In this document: in pieces, positions 1 through 12,945 of the stretch | Layout of the letters: each line of letters starts with the position of its first letter | Numbering within the stretch: the first letter of the stretch is position 1 | From: Monodelphis domestica | Lineage: Eukaryota; Chordata; Mammalia; Didelphimorphia; Didelphidae | DNA: 64,000 nt | NCBI RefSeq assembly: GCF_027887165.1 | Contig: NC_077229.1 | Span: forward strand, 344,825,380 to 344,889,379 | Direction of reading: 5' to 3' | Translations under genes and position numbers: made by a program | The notes under the pieces: generated by a model | Told to the model about the DNA's origin: nothing | Database searches by the model: none | The model's input: only the letters and a program-made list of their open reading frames with translations

Positions 1-256
1 CTCTTTTCCCCCCCATTCATTGCTAATCATTTGATATGTGTAATGAATTTGATATTTTAGTACTTATTATCTTAATCTATTAACCCTAAGTAACAAACTA
101 TTGCCAACATTGAATTAATAATATACATATTTTGAAATTTCCCCTTAAAAATCATAAACATCTACAGTTTGACTTTCCCCTTTATTACTCATATCTGCTT
201 TATTTTATATCCTATCAGTGAATGATCATTTGAATATATTTAATTCTTTTTATTAG
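1..256 (+). other. VPS4B: VPS4B intron (3' end, partial)
   Basis: AT-rich intron sequence entering from the left edge. It ends in a pyrimidine-rich stretch and TATTAG acceptor directly before the first visible coding exon. No repeat or other feature was recognised. Confidence 0.8.
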
Positions 257-324
257 GAATGACAGTGACGGGGATGGAGAATCAGATGATCCAGAAAAAA
301 AGAAACTACAAAATCAACTTCAAG
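257..324 (+). CDS. VPS4B: VPS4B coding exon (linker between MIT and AAA domains)
   Basis: First visible exon of vacuolar protein sorting 4B, the ESCRT-III disassembling AAA ATPase. The first base completes a glycine codon from the previous exon. The frame then reads [22 protein letters not shown] (in part), the acidic-then-lysine-rich linker after the N-terminal MIT domain, matching human residues 100-121 as I recall them. The acceptor is TATTAG. The donor is CAAG then GTTGCT, a GT donor with poor +3 to +5 bases. The exon ends after one base of a glycine codon, and the next exon supplies GT. Human VPS4B has 11 exons, so this is probably exon 4; the MIT exons are left of the window. Confidence 0.93.
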
Positions 325-1291
325 GTTGCTTTAGAATTCCCCCTTAAATTTGTTACCTTTTAAAAATAATTCATTATTAACTCATATTTAAGTGATATAT
401 TTGAATAAGATTCAAGAGCCAAATCTCATTAAATATTAGTAATGTGATGTTAAATAATCTGTGATTTTGATTTAGAGCACTTAAAAAGGAGCGTGTTCCC
501 TCTGATAACTTTTGGTAGGGCTTTTCACATAACAGTAATTGCCTTTTTGTTTCCCCGGTAAATGATGAATTTTCAGGCATTTTCTTTATTTTCTGCCTTG
601 ACTGTACTAGCTAACTGAAAATTGGTCAGGCATCTACAATTCTTATGAAGACATTAATGATACAAGACTCAATCAGGTGGATCAGAGATATATGTCAAAC
701 ATTTTACTGCTGTGAAACAGTATACCAAGTTTTTATAAATGAAAGATGATGTCTTATTATTTTAGAAGACTATTAAAAGGAATAGATGAGAAACCATTAA
801 TTGGGCAGAAGGAACAAAAAAATGTAAGGGCTTTTTATATGCAAAGCACTCTGCTAAGCTCTGGGGATACAAATGAAAAAGTAACACAGTCCCTTCTCTC
901 TAGGACCTTATGTTCTAATAAGAGTAAGCAACATTTATAGGAGGTTTTAACTGCAAGTAAGCTGTGAAGGGCCAGTGGTAGAACAAAATGGAAATAACTT
1001 TATTCTGATTATTTCCATAGCTTCTTTTGTTGCAGCCTTATTCTTTTGAATCCCTACTTGTTTGCCTTCATAAATAATTTTTGAAGTAGCTTATCATTTT
1101 ATAAAGTACTCACAAATATTTTTCTCCAACCTTTCTTCATCTTACCCTCTACTTTTATAAAAAATTTTTAAATTAATAATTAAATCAGTGATTCAATCTC
1201 TACTGCCACCGATGGTAGGATTTGTAAGACATTATAACCTTTTTAGCTTAATTTTTAAACAAAATAGTACGTTTTCTATAGCCCAGTGATG
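325..1291 (+). other. VPS4B intron, no recognised element
   Basis: AT-rich intron DNA without a convincing gene, RNA or named repeat. Short open frames here have no family signature. Confidence 0.6.
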
Positions 1292-1362
1292 ATTGCTTCT
1301 CAACCTTTTGGCTAAGATCAAGTGTAGTATCTATATCCCAATGATGTTTGGGATACTTAGTA
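1292..1362 (+). pseudogene. U2 snRNA pseudogene, 3'-truncated
   Basis: Bases 1292-1333 match the first 42 nt of vertebrate U2 snRNA with about three differences, and include CCTTTTGGCTAAGATCAAGT and the branch-point-pairing GTAGTA. The differences look like C-to-T or G-to-A decay at CpG-type positions. The match then fades through roughly 1362, and the Sm site and 3' stem-loops are absent. It lies in a VPS4B intron with no snRNA promoter elements seen upstream, so it is a dead retrocopy. Confidence 0.82.
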
Positions 1363-1363
1363 T

Positions 1364-1582
1364 GTGGGCAGCTAGAACTCCTCTTCCTGAGTTAAAATCC
1401 AGCCAATCACTAGCTGTGTGGCCTTGGGTAAGTCACTTAACCCAGTTTGCCTCAGTTGTCTCATCTTGAAAATAAGCTGAAGAAGGAAATGCAAACCACT
1501 TCAGCATCTTTGCAAAGAAAACCCCTAATGGGGTTGCAAAGAGTTGGATACAACTGAAAACAATTGAACAACAAGAAAATGA
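1364..1582 (+). repeat. tRNA-headed SINE with RTE-like tail (MAR1-type)
   Basis: Carries the tRNA-derived core (GTGGCCTTGGGTAAGTCACT), the CCTCAGTTGTCTCATCTTGA region, AAGGAAATGCAAACCACTTC, and a tail resembling BovB/RTE 3' ends (GCAAAGAGTTGGATACAACT) followed by an AACAACAA-like end. The family name is recalled, not searched. Confidence 0.8.
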
Positions 1583-3158
1583 CAAAATGGTACTTAGAAG
1601 CAAGTCACTGTTGTTGTGATGATTATGCATTTACTAAGTGTGGACAATTACCACCATGTGACTATATTATAATCTTAGAGAAGAAAAGGACCTAAAACCT
1701 CATCTATTCCAAAACCCCTTTATCTTTACATTTATTGAAACTTTGAAAGGACAGGTGGTTCTCTGAGAGTTAAATAGCTTGTTAGTGACATAAGCGGGAC
1801 TAAAACTTGGGTCTCCCAAATCCAAAACTAGTGTTCTTTTTATTTTATTTCAGTGCTAAAACAGTTTCCATTTTTTGTTTTGTTTTGTAATTCTTTCTCA
1901 ATAAAGTAAATATTTAGATAGACTGACTTGTTCTCACTTTTGGAAGAAATGGAAACTACACTTTCTTTTTTTCATGCCTTACTAGTTTGCTAGATTTGCT
2001 AGATCTAATTATTGCTTTTCTGAAGGAAAATATTTTTAAATTATTGGTTTAAACAATGAGGAAGTAAAGTTGGCATTTGGGTGAAAATTTGAAAAATAGG
2101 TAAAAATATTACTAATAATGGTTCTATGTTGTCCTCTTTTAGTCATACTCTGCTGACGTTTATAACATAATGCTTCCTTTTATATGGAATATATTTCTAT
2201 CTCTTGTTGCAACACAGCAGTATTTTAAATCCCTCTGGAAATTGTATGGTAATTTTGTGTGTTTAAAGATGTCCCTTAAACCTGAGCTCTTAGTGTCTTG
2301 GACAACTGTCTAAAGATTATAAATTGATCAAAGCTGATTTGCTCTGGTACAGAGAATTTCTTTGGAGAATTTTTTACCCTAGTGGTGTTGAACTCAAATA
2401 GAAAGGATAATGTTATCTCTTTTATTATATTTTTCTTTATTTGGTTAAACATTGTCCATTTATATTTCATTAGTAAGCACTAGGGAGTTAATAAAATAAA
2501 CAAAAACAGACTTGTAGGTTACACTACTTTGAAGTACTATAGAATTATAAGCTAATCTTTTGCTATCATACCCCTGAAGAGACTGAGACAGATTAAGCAA
2601 CTTTCCCACTTAAACAGCTAATTGTTATCAAAATCTGTCTCCTGACTCATAAGTCCAATCTTCTTTCCACTTTTTCATATTATTTTTCAGACAGTATTTC
2701 AAACCTTTCTAGGAAGATTTTATAATGCATACCTTCAGTACTTCCATTTCATACTTCATTATCTCAGGAGTCTGTGATTTTTGTAGTTGTGGATATTTCC
2801 TTCACTGATGCACATTGAAATCCCTGTGATTTGATTAAACAGCTTTTAAGATTTTCTGTGGCTAAACAATGCATCACCATACAGATATCCTGTTGATGAG
2901 CCTCTCCATACTTACCTAGCTCGGTTAGTCCTCAATCGGCATTCCATCAGAGAGCTCACATGCCAGGTCTCACCTCCTTAGCAGAATCGATTAGATTTTG
3001 CACTTAGACAGCTTATGTTCCAAGAGCCTAAATATCTCCACATCAACAGTGAGGTGTCAGAGTAGTACTTTGGTGGAGGGTCTTGAATTCATCAATTTTT
3101 AGATTAAATAAGATCATAGTCTTTCTTAAATTGATTTCTAAAATAATTCCTATTTTAG
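1583..3158 (+). other. VPS4B intron with eroded MIR-type remnants
   Basis: AT-rich intron. Weak MIR-like remnants lie at about 1675-1850 and, reversed, at about 2570-2690. Nothing else was recognised. It ends in a TATTTTAG acceptor. Confidence 0.5.
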
Positions 3159-3278
3159 GTGCCATTGTTATAGAACGACCAAATGTAAAATGGAGTGATG
3201 TTGCTGGTCTTGAAGGAGCCAAAGAAGCTCTTAAAGAAGCTGTGATATTGCCCATTAAGTTTCCACATCTCTTTACAG
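3159..3278 (+). CDS. VPS4B: VPS4B coding exon (start of AAA ATPase domain)
   Basis: Exon of 120 nt, phase 1 at both ends. It reads [18 protein letters not shown], then an [20 protein letters not shown] segment ending in FTG: the opening of the AAA domain in VPS4/katanin-type ATPases, corresponding to human residues about 122-162. The [18 protein letters not shown] motif is diagnostic of the meiotic clade of AAA ATPases. The donor is ACAG then GTGAGA, close to consensus. A spurious open frame from 3083 runs through the exon; the real boundary is the TATTTTAG acceptor. Confidence 0.97.
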
Positions 3279-4455
3279 GTGAGATCACTGACTCATTTGT
3301 GTGAGTAGGTTGGTAGTTATTTATTCAATGAGGAAAAAAAAGCCTAAGGAGCTCTTATACTGTAGAACCGTCTTTGAGATTGCCTGGTTAGCTTAAGAAA
3401 CTCACTTTAGCTTCAATCTCTTAGGAGGAGGAGAACATCATCGAATAACATTGACTGTCTTTTGCACCGGTAATAATGGGTTTGCAAAAAAATCTTATGT
3501 TCATTCTTTCCTCATTCCATGAATTAATTAAAAACATAGATTTTCAGATCTTAACAGTGAAACCAAATTTTCCTTTGTGCTGAGCTAATTGTTTTGAATA
3601 GGGGTCAAATCCATTACTGACAACAACTATAACTGATTGAACTGAAGGGCTTAGATGGGGCTCTATCGTGTATAAAGTGACAATTCAGTTAATGCTGTTA
3701 TTTATAAGAAAGACCATGTGCCAGCATGGCATTGTCTTGTAAGAATATTTACTATCTTATAAAGAATGACAAAACTTCTTACTGAAATGCTAGACAAAAC
3801 TACTTGGTGTGTGGAAAAAAAATAAAATTACAAGAGCATTGTGTTAGAATAATTATTATTTAGGATTTGAAAATATAGGCCTGTTCATATCTTTTGACTA
3901 ATTCTCCAGTTAATAAGTGGTTTTCCTCTCATGTATTTTGTATACGTACATGCATACATATACATACAAATATATTTACGTATTTGTATTTAAATAAATT
4001 TATTTTAAAAAATTAATCCTTGTCATACTTTTTGCCAGATTTATTTACCACAAATACTTCCCCTGGTTTTTCTTTATATTTTAAAACTATTCTTTTTTTA
4101 TATCCAATCTTTTTAAATCTTTATACATTTGTATAAAACATATAAATATGTATTATTTCTAATAAATTCTTGATTTCCAATTTTTCCTTTTCTATAATTT
4201 TAGTGATATTTAGTATATTTAGATAATTGATCAAGTTACTGCAGCATATTATGTCATATGTGGCTCTAGACGCATTTTTTGCTATATAACTTTACAACTT
4301 CCCTCCATTTGTGGATCTTTTATATAAATAATAATCTTTAATGATATTTTATCTTGCTTGTTTAGTTGTATTTAAGAAGATACTTTTAACCCAGAAAAGC
4401 CATCATAATTTTCTCTTAGTGAAGCAAACATGAACAAAAATTTGCCTGATTTTTA
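3279..4455 (+). other. VPS4B intron, AT-rich
   Basis: AT-rich intron with TACATA-type simple sequence around 3945-4010. No gene or named element was recognised. Confidence 0.5.
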
Positions 4456-4653
4456 TTTTAAACCCTTACCTTCCATCTTATAATCAATACTGTGTATTGG
4501 TTCTAAGGCAGAAGAGTGGTAAGGGCTAGGCAATAGGGGTTAAGTGACTTGCCCAGGGTCACACAACTAAGATATGTCTGAGGCCAAATTTGAACCTTGA
4601 ACTCCCCATCTCTAGGCTTGGCTCTCCAATCATTGAGCCACCCAGCTGCCCTC
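4456..4653 (-). repeat. tRNA-headed marsupial SINE, reverse
   Basis: Starts with the reversed tail TTTTAAACCCTTACCTTCCA and ends with the reversed head GAGCCACCCAGCTGCC. Between them are the tRNA A/B-box-derived blocks, reversed (GACTTGCCCAGGGTCACACA). Full-length SINE1-type copy. Confidence 0.88.
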
Positions 4654-4847
4654 TGCCTAATTTTTACATTAAACAATAAAACTGGGTTTAAACCTAAATT
4701 CATAATTTCCCTTTTCCCTCAAAATGGTACCTAATCTAATAGTGTATTAAGTAATAAAACCTAATTCTAGCTTTACACAGTCTTTCTAGAATCCAGAGTT
4801 AAACAGAAGAACCACATGTGATTGAAATAATAGAATTATGGGGCATT

Positions 4848-5005
4848 ATGGGATAGCAAGGTGGCTCAGAAGATTGAGAGCCAGGCCCAGAGATGGGAGG
4901 TCCTAAGTTCAGGTCTGGCCTCAGACACTTCCTATGTGACCCTGGGCAAGTCACTTAACCTCCATTGCCTAGCCCTTACTGCTCTTCTACTTGTAAGATT
5001 TAAAT
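4848..5005 (+). repeat. tRNA-headed marsupial SINE, 3'-truncated
   Basis: Forward copy reading GCAAGGTGGCTCAGAAGATT, then CTGGGCAAGTCACTTAACCT and TTGCCTAGCCCTTACTGCTC. The usual GGAAGGTAAGGG tail is missing or diverged. Confidence 0.8.
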
Positions 5006-5320
5006 TAATATCCAATAACTCCAAGTATTGTTAATAAAGTTTACTAATAATCAACTTGAAGTAGAAAGAAAATAAAAGGAATAGAAGTTCAAATCTAATT
5101 ATCTAACAAAAAGTAAACCCCCTAGAGTAAGTTCTCCTGCCTCTCCAAAAATCCTGCTTCAGCAGGTGCGATTACAGAAAGAGAGGGAGAGGTGGGGCTA
5201 CACAAAGCTTATATCCCCCCCCTATGTTATCATGTAATGTGAGAAGGAAATTGGAGTCTTGGGGATCAGATTCTAATTACACATACCTTAGAACCATTAC
5301 ACAGTATTCTAAAACAGGTT
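5006..5320. repeat. Possible LTR-like remnant
   Basis: A run with TTAATAAAGTTTACTAATAA, a CT-rich and TGCTTCAGCAGG section, then a TTATATCCCCCC block. The composition suits an old retroviral LTR next to a SINE, but I saw no paired copy, ends or target duplication, so the call is weak. Confidence 0.25.
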
Positions 5321-5748
5321 AAGGGTTTGAGAAAAGAAATATACTCATTACCCAAATTTTCCCTCTAAAGAAGGACTTAGAAATGCATTGTACCTGATAT
5401 TTGGTCAGAAAATGATTCATGTAAATAAGAATGCTATCTATAAAATAGTGATTAAAGGAATTTTAAAATGTCCATCAAAAAGTCTCCTATATAGAAAAAC
5501 AAGGAGTAAAATACTTCAAAGTTGTATCAATATCAGACTGATTTAACACATTTTTACCCTGTGGCACGGCATATAGCTTTCTCTTTGTCTCATTGGTCAA
5601 AACATTTTTTCTGTTGTTATGAAAATGTATCCCATAGCATTGTTTACTGCCAGCGTTTTAAGTTTTGGGTGATGACTGGTTATCTGGTTATGATCCTACA
5701 TTGGAATTAGTAATATTGATCCTATCTTAAACTTAATTTCTACTCTAA

Positions 5749-7286
<1,538 letters not shown>

Positions 7287-7485
7287 TTTTTAAACCCTTA
7301 CCTTACATCTTGGAATCAATACTGGGTATTGGTTCCAAGGCAGAAGAGTGGTAAGGGCGAGGCAATGGAAGTCAAGTGATTTGCTCAGGGTCACACAGCT
7401 GGGAAGTGTCTGAGGTCAGATTTGAATCTAGGACCTCCTGTCTCTAGGCCTGGTTCTCAATCCACTGAACTATCCAGCTGCCCCC
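7287..7485 (-). repeat. tRNA-headed marsupial SINE, reverse, full length
   Basis: Reversed tail (TTTAAACCCTTACCTTACAT), core (GCTCAGGGTCACACAGCTGG) and head (ACTATCCAGCTGCCCC) are all present. Confidence 0.9.
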
Positions 7486-7493
7486 TAAAACTT

Positions 7494-8640
7494 TGTTTCT
7501 TTTTAAAATTTTTTATTTTTTTTTATTTATTAAAATTTTTTTATTTATTAAAATTTTTTATTTTTTTTTATTTTTCCATGGTTACATGATTCATAATCCT
7601 CCCCCACCCCCACTCTTCCCCCCCCCTCCCAAAATTGACAAGCAGTTCCATTGGGTTATACATGTATCATTGTTCAAAACCCATTTCTGTGTTATTTATA
7701 TATGCAGTAGAGTGATCTTTTAACATCAGAACCCTAATCACATCCCTATCGCACAACGTGATTGAGCATATATTTTCTAATGCATTTCTGGTTCCATGGT
7801 TCTTTCTCTGGATATGGATAGCATTCTTTCTCCTAAGTTCCTCTGGATTGTCCTGGGTCATTGCATTGATGCTAGTAGAAAAGTCCATTGCATTTAATTG
7901 TGCCATAATGTATCTGTCTCTATGTACAACGTTCTTCTGGTTCTTCTCCTGGAGGTTGTTCCTGTTCACATGGAATTCCTCCATTTCTTTTCCTTTCGGC
8001 ACAATAATATTCCATCACCAACATACACCATAATTTATTCAGCCATTCCCCAATTGATGGACACCCCCTCACTTCCCAGTTTTTTGACACTACAAAGAGT
8101 GCAGCTATAAATATTTTTGTACAGGTCTTTTTCCTTATTATCTCTTTGGGGTACAAACCCAGCATTGGTATGGCTGGGTCAAAGGGTAGGCATTCATTTA
8201 AAGCCCTTAGTGCTTAATTCCAAATTGCCCTCCAGAATGGTTGTACCAATTCATCACTCCCCCAGCAGTGTATTAGTGTCTCAATTTTGCCACATCCCCT
8301 CCAACATTTATCACGTTCCTTTGCTGTCATTTTGGCCAATCTGCTAGGTGTGAGTTGGTTTTAATTTGCATTTCTCTAATCAGGAGGAATTTAGAACACT
8401 TTTTCACGTGCTTATTGATAGTTTTGTTTTCATCTTGTGAAAACTGCCCATTAATATCCCTTGATCATTTGTCAATTGGGGATTGGCTTGATTTTTTATA
8501 AATTTGACTTAGTTCCTTATATATTTGGGAAATTAAACTTTTGTCACAAAGTTTTGTTATAAAAATGTTCTTCCAGTTTTTTGCTTTCATTCTAATTTTG
8601 GTTGCATTGGTTTTGTTTGTACAAAAATTATAAAAGTATT
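7494..8640 (-). mobile_element. L1 retrotransposon, 5'-truncated, antisense to VPS4B
   Basis: Begins with a T-rich block (reversed poly-A), then reversed L1 3'UTR and ORF2 C-terminal sequence (ATTCCATCACCAACATACAC, CCCAATTGATGGACACCCCC, TGCTAGGTGTGAGTTGGT). Many frame breaks on the minus strand make it inactive. Its right end fades near 8640. Confidence 0.88.
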
Positions 8641-8777
8641 TTCTTGTAGCAGATAGATATAATAAAGTAAAATAAATCTGCATTTTGTCCATATCTGAAA
8701 AAAAAGTCTCATTTTGCACTACTAGACCATCACCTCCAACTAGAGGTGGGAACAATGTTTCTTCAGTTGTTGAGGGT

Positions 8778-8982
8778 CTTTTTTTTTTTTTAACTCTTAC
8801 CTTCTGTCTTAGAATGAATACTATGTATTATTTCCTAGGCAGAAGTGTTAAGGTCTAGGCAGTTGGGATTAAGTGACTTGCCCAGAGTCACACAGCTAGG
8901 AAGTTTTTGAGGCCAGATTTGATCCTAGGACCTTTTGACTCTAGGCCTGGCTCTCTTATCTACTGACCCACCTAGCTACCCC
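8778..8982 (-). repeat. tRNA-headed marsupial SINE, reverse
   Basis: A poly-T run, then TAACTCTTACCTTCTGTCTT, reversed core GACTTGCCCAGAGTCACACA, and reversed head ending CCACCTAGCTACCCC. Confidence 0.85.
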
Positions 8983-9559
8983 TTCTAGAATTGGTTATTG
9001 TAATTTTTCAGAGTTCTTAAGTTTTTCATAGCAGAGTTTTTTCTTTATGTTATAGTTTTTATAAAAATTGTTCTGATTGTTTTTCTTTTCAGTATGTCAG
9101 TTGTTACAAGTCTTCCCAGGTTTTCTGCAATCTTTTCCTTTCATCTTTTTTTACCTCTATTTCAAAGATTGCCCAAGTGTATTATCCATAATAGACCTCA
9201 CTAAGGTCAGAGGATCAAACTAATTAAGTATGAGCAATAGGTTTCCCATTTGGTAAGGAATTTTTGTTCATGACAAACTATGAAAGAAAAATTCAAAATA
9301 CTTCTCTTTTCCATACAGTTCCCTTTTGGTTCTCTGGTAATGGTGGCAGAATGGGTAGAAAAAGAGACAAAGGATGCCCTGATTCAGCAACTTTTAATTC
9401 TGTAAACATTAACTTAACTGTTAGTAAGCCAGTGAACATTCAAAGTAATGCAAGCTCAATGTGAATCAGTAGTGTGCTGTGGAACCCAAAGCTAATGTGA
9501 TCCTGGACTATGGTTAAGAAAGGCACAGCTTCTAGGAATAGGGAGGTGATAGTCTCATT

Positions 9560-9990
9560 CTTCTCTGTCTTGTTCAGTTCTGGAATTTTGATAAACTGGC
9601 AAGTATCCAGAGGGAGGAACCAGGAATGGTGAAGAGCCTGCAGTTAAAGTCATATGAAGATTAGTTGAAGGAAATAGACATATTTAGCCTGAAGAAAAGA
9701 CTCAAGACCAGTGCCTGGTATAATTCCTGATACATACTAGGTGCTCATAAATGCTTATTTATGTAATATGCTAGCTGTCTTCAAGTATTTTATGTAGAGG
9801 AAGGCGAGATGTGTTCTCTGATTTCTGCAGAAAGAAGTAAGAACAGGTGAAAATACCTATGATTACAACATAGATTTGTTCTCAAAGCTAAGTATGTTAT
9901 AGAAGGGATTTCTTTTCTCTGTGGGTTGAACTAGGAGGTCCTTTCAGTTTCTCAAGTTGTGTGATGTTAAGTGGATACATTGTTAGAACT
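9560..9990 (+). repeat. CR1/L3-type LINE 3' relic, forward
   Basis: Contains GTTGAAGGAAATAGACATAT, TTTAGCCTGAAGAAAAGACT and AGCTGTCTTCAAGTATTTTA, blocks typical of mammalian CR1/L3 3' regions. The same block appears reversed at about 11018-11060, which supports a dispersed repeat. A short L2-like CATACTAGGTGCTCATAAAT tail sits around 9725-9760. Confidence 0.6.
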
Positions 9991-10019
9991 GAGTCAAACC
10001 TTGACATTCTTGAAATGGC

Positions 10020-10330
10020 TAGATAGATTGAGCATATTTCATATACTTACAGTATGCCAAGCTTGGTGACAAGTGCTAGGACAACAAATACAAGCAGATA
10101 AGATAGTCTCTGACCTGAAGGACCTTTCTTTGTAATGTTAGGAAGGGAAGTCGGGGAAGGATGGCCAGTAATGCAGTTGTCAACGAGGAGTAAGTAAAGT
10201 AAGTCTGGAGAGTGGAATCTGGGTAGCAGGGAAGCATTGCTGAGGGCTGCCTGAGATAATAGTCCGGTGAGATGGTCACTAGTCAAGAAAGTAGAGCCCC
10301 AGGACATAAGTTTTTTTCAGGGTGGCAAAG
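10020..10330 (+). repeat. Ancient dispersed repeat, copy 1
   Basis: Reads AAGATAGTCTCTGACCTGAA after an AAGTGCTAGGACAACAAAT block. The same order of blocks recurs at 13870, 24770, 42050 and 53590. I cannot name the family. Confidence 0.45.
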
Positions 10331-10969
10331 TGGTCAGCAAGGAGATAGGAGTCAGGAGTGAAACTGGAAATGAAATCAGAAGGCAAAAGGAAGTAGCCCC
10401 TAAATGATTCACAGATTCTTCTTGGAAAGAATTGATTCTCTCTTGTGTCTAAAGCCAACACTATATCATACTGTATGCCTGCTCTCCATCATGCTGCCTC
10501 TTCTACTTGACAGCCCTTCAGAGCAAGACCATTGAATTGAAATAGCTGCTTCACCACATGTTGAACCACCCCATGTTTAAATGGGCAACAGGAGCAACAG
10601 TAGAAAAAAAAGCTTAACAGAAATTGAAGCAGAAGAAAAATAAAGGAAACTGAAAAGCAATGAAAACTCAAAGCAGCAGCAAAAAAAAAAAAAAGGAACT
10701 GGAAGAAGCAAAGAGAGAAAGTTAATTCGCTGATACCAATATGATACTTGTCTTTGCTCCTTCACACTGTTCACCTTTGGCCTGAGTAAAACCTATAGTT
10801 TTTTACCTGAGCATTCCATAGGAAGTGAGTTATGCTCTACATGTGCTTCCAGGCCAGGTACAGGGGAGCATTTCACACCAACCTGAAACATATTATAAGG
10901 CCTAAATATGCTTCTGTGAAACTTATTTCACCTATGTGTGCCAGTGAGACCTTTTCCACATGATAATCT

Positions 10970-12100
10970 TTCAAACACTTGATGATTGTTATTAGATGTT
11001 ACTAAGTCTTTGCTTCAGGCTAAACATCCCCATTTCTTTCAGCAGGCCTCTTATTTCACTATCATAAGATTCTCCTCTATTTTTGTTGCTCCCTAGGCAC
11101 CTTTTCTAACTTATTTGTCTAAATAAAACAGAGTGCCTAGAACTAAGCACACATTTTAGTTGTGATCTGATCAGAGCAAAATTCAATATGACAGTCGTGT
11201 TACTCTGGATCATTTACGCCTCTTAATGTAAGCTAAAATGGCAGTAGTGCATTTGGCTATTATGTTTACTAATTGAACTCACAGTCCACTAAAAGCCCCA
11301 AATAATTGTTAAATGTTTTCTAGCATTGGAATTGACCTTTTTTTCTGTGGAGAAAATATTGCACAGAAAGGGTTTGGAACTTTAATCCTTTGGAATTTTA
11401 TCCTGTTAAATCTAACCCAAAATTTTAGTTTCAAACATATTTTTGGATCCTGTAATCTGCAATGTTCAGTCCTGTCCAGCTAGGTGTCATCTACAGACTT
11501 GATAAGCTTGTCATCTATACTTTTGTCCAAGTTATTAATAAGAATGCTGAACAGCATAGGACCAACGACAGATTTGTTGGGTCATCACTCTACTATAGAG
11601 TTCTCTCTAGGCTGAAATTAATTTATTGATAACTAGGGATGGAGCCAGTCAACCAATTCTGAGTCCATCAATCCAAATCTACTCAAGACAGATGTATTAG
11701 TATAATGACTTGTTTGTGTTCAAAATACAGTGCTCTCTTATAAGTATTTATAATATTCTTAAAGCCCTGTTATATCCTCAAGTGCCGCCTTAGAATCATC
11801 TATGGTTAAATTATATTTTTAATATTAAATTAATTTGTTCTACTTTTTAAAATTAGCAGTTCCTATGTGCTATATGTCTCATAGAATCCCACAGTTAGAG
11901 AAGACTTTAGAAGTTGTCTAGAATCCAGAGTTAGAGGAGATTTGAGAAGTTGAATCTGTACCTGATAGAAATTCTCTCATACCATGCCTAATAAATCCTT
12001 AAAGAACTTTAGTGATAGGTAAATTGCTATCTCCTGAGGTAGCCCATTCCAATTTTAGTTATCTTCAGTTGCTAGGAGGTTTTTTTCCCCTGATATAAAT
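10970..12100 (-). repeat. CR1/L3-type LINE relic, reverse
   Basis: Reversed blocks include GGCTAAACATCCCCATTTCT (complement of the block at 9660-9700), CCTAGAACTAAGCACACATT, AGTCCACTAAAAGCCCCAAA and GTGTCATCTACAGACTTGAT. At 12035-12090 is TCCTGAGGTAGCCCATTCCA, another old-repeat block. Heavily decayed; boundaries are approximate. Confidence 0.5.
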
Positions 12101-12807
12101 GCAATTTGGTGCCAGTGAGCTAATCAGAATACCTTGTTCCACAAACATTCTTTGTAAATGGAGAGTGACTTCTTTTAGTTGCAGTCTGAAATAACAGATT
12201 TAGACACATATCATATCCTTGTTATTGTGCTTTTTGTCATAATTATTTAATTCCATTTAACCAGAGAATTATGAAATATTTTAATTGATTCTGATCTAAT
12301 ACCTAGGAATTTTTTCCAGGGTAGTTTAGGACCAATTTTATTTTATAAAATCTATAGAGTTCAAATGAAATCATATTTATAGGTTATGGGATTTATTAGA
12401 AGCCATAGCATTTATGTGATTATGGCCAATGCACACTTCAAATATGTCCTTTCTCTTACTGCTATTAGTTATTTCTTTCTTTCCTTAAATCTTTAATGTT
12501 GCATAAGATAGAACAGAAAGAAGTCGTGTGGAAAATGTGAGGCTTGTTGCCTGAGTTTAGTGAGTTAAAAGCTTAGGCCACATCTAACAAGAAAGCCCTT
12601 TATTTAGAAACAGTGCTCTTTGTTATATAAATATTTTGCCTTTTGTTTCTCCAAACCTATAGACTGAGTCCTTGCACGTAGAGATTGGAATAGGGCCTGG
12701 ACCTGTGATCTCATTCCTTTCCTTACCTCTTGGGTGAGGAACATCCTTCATCCAATTAAGGTTGGCAACTTCTCTGCAATTTTTAGTTTTAGCGAGTATC
12801 ATAGCAC

Positions 12808-12915
12808 ACTGAATGGCCCAGGGTTACATAGCCAATATGTGTCCACGGTGAAACTTGAACTCAAATCTTTCTAACTTCAAGGCCAGCTTTCTTTCCACTA
12901 TAACACTACCTCTCT
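12808..12915 (-). repeat. MIR remnant, reverse
   Basis: CCCAGGGTTACATAGCCAAT followed by TGAACTCAAATCTTTCTAAC and a CTTTCCACTATAACACTACC end: the reversed tRNA/core pattern of MIR. Confidence 0.6.
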
Positions 12916-12945
12916 TGAACAGAAGTCACACCCAAACTTTATTCA

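Noticed and set aside
4456..5005. tRNA-like A/B box sequences
   Set aside because: They are the tRNA-derived heads of SINEs, present in many copies; no isolated functional tRNA gene with a cloverleaf was found.
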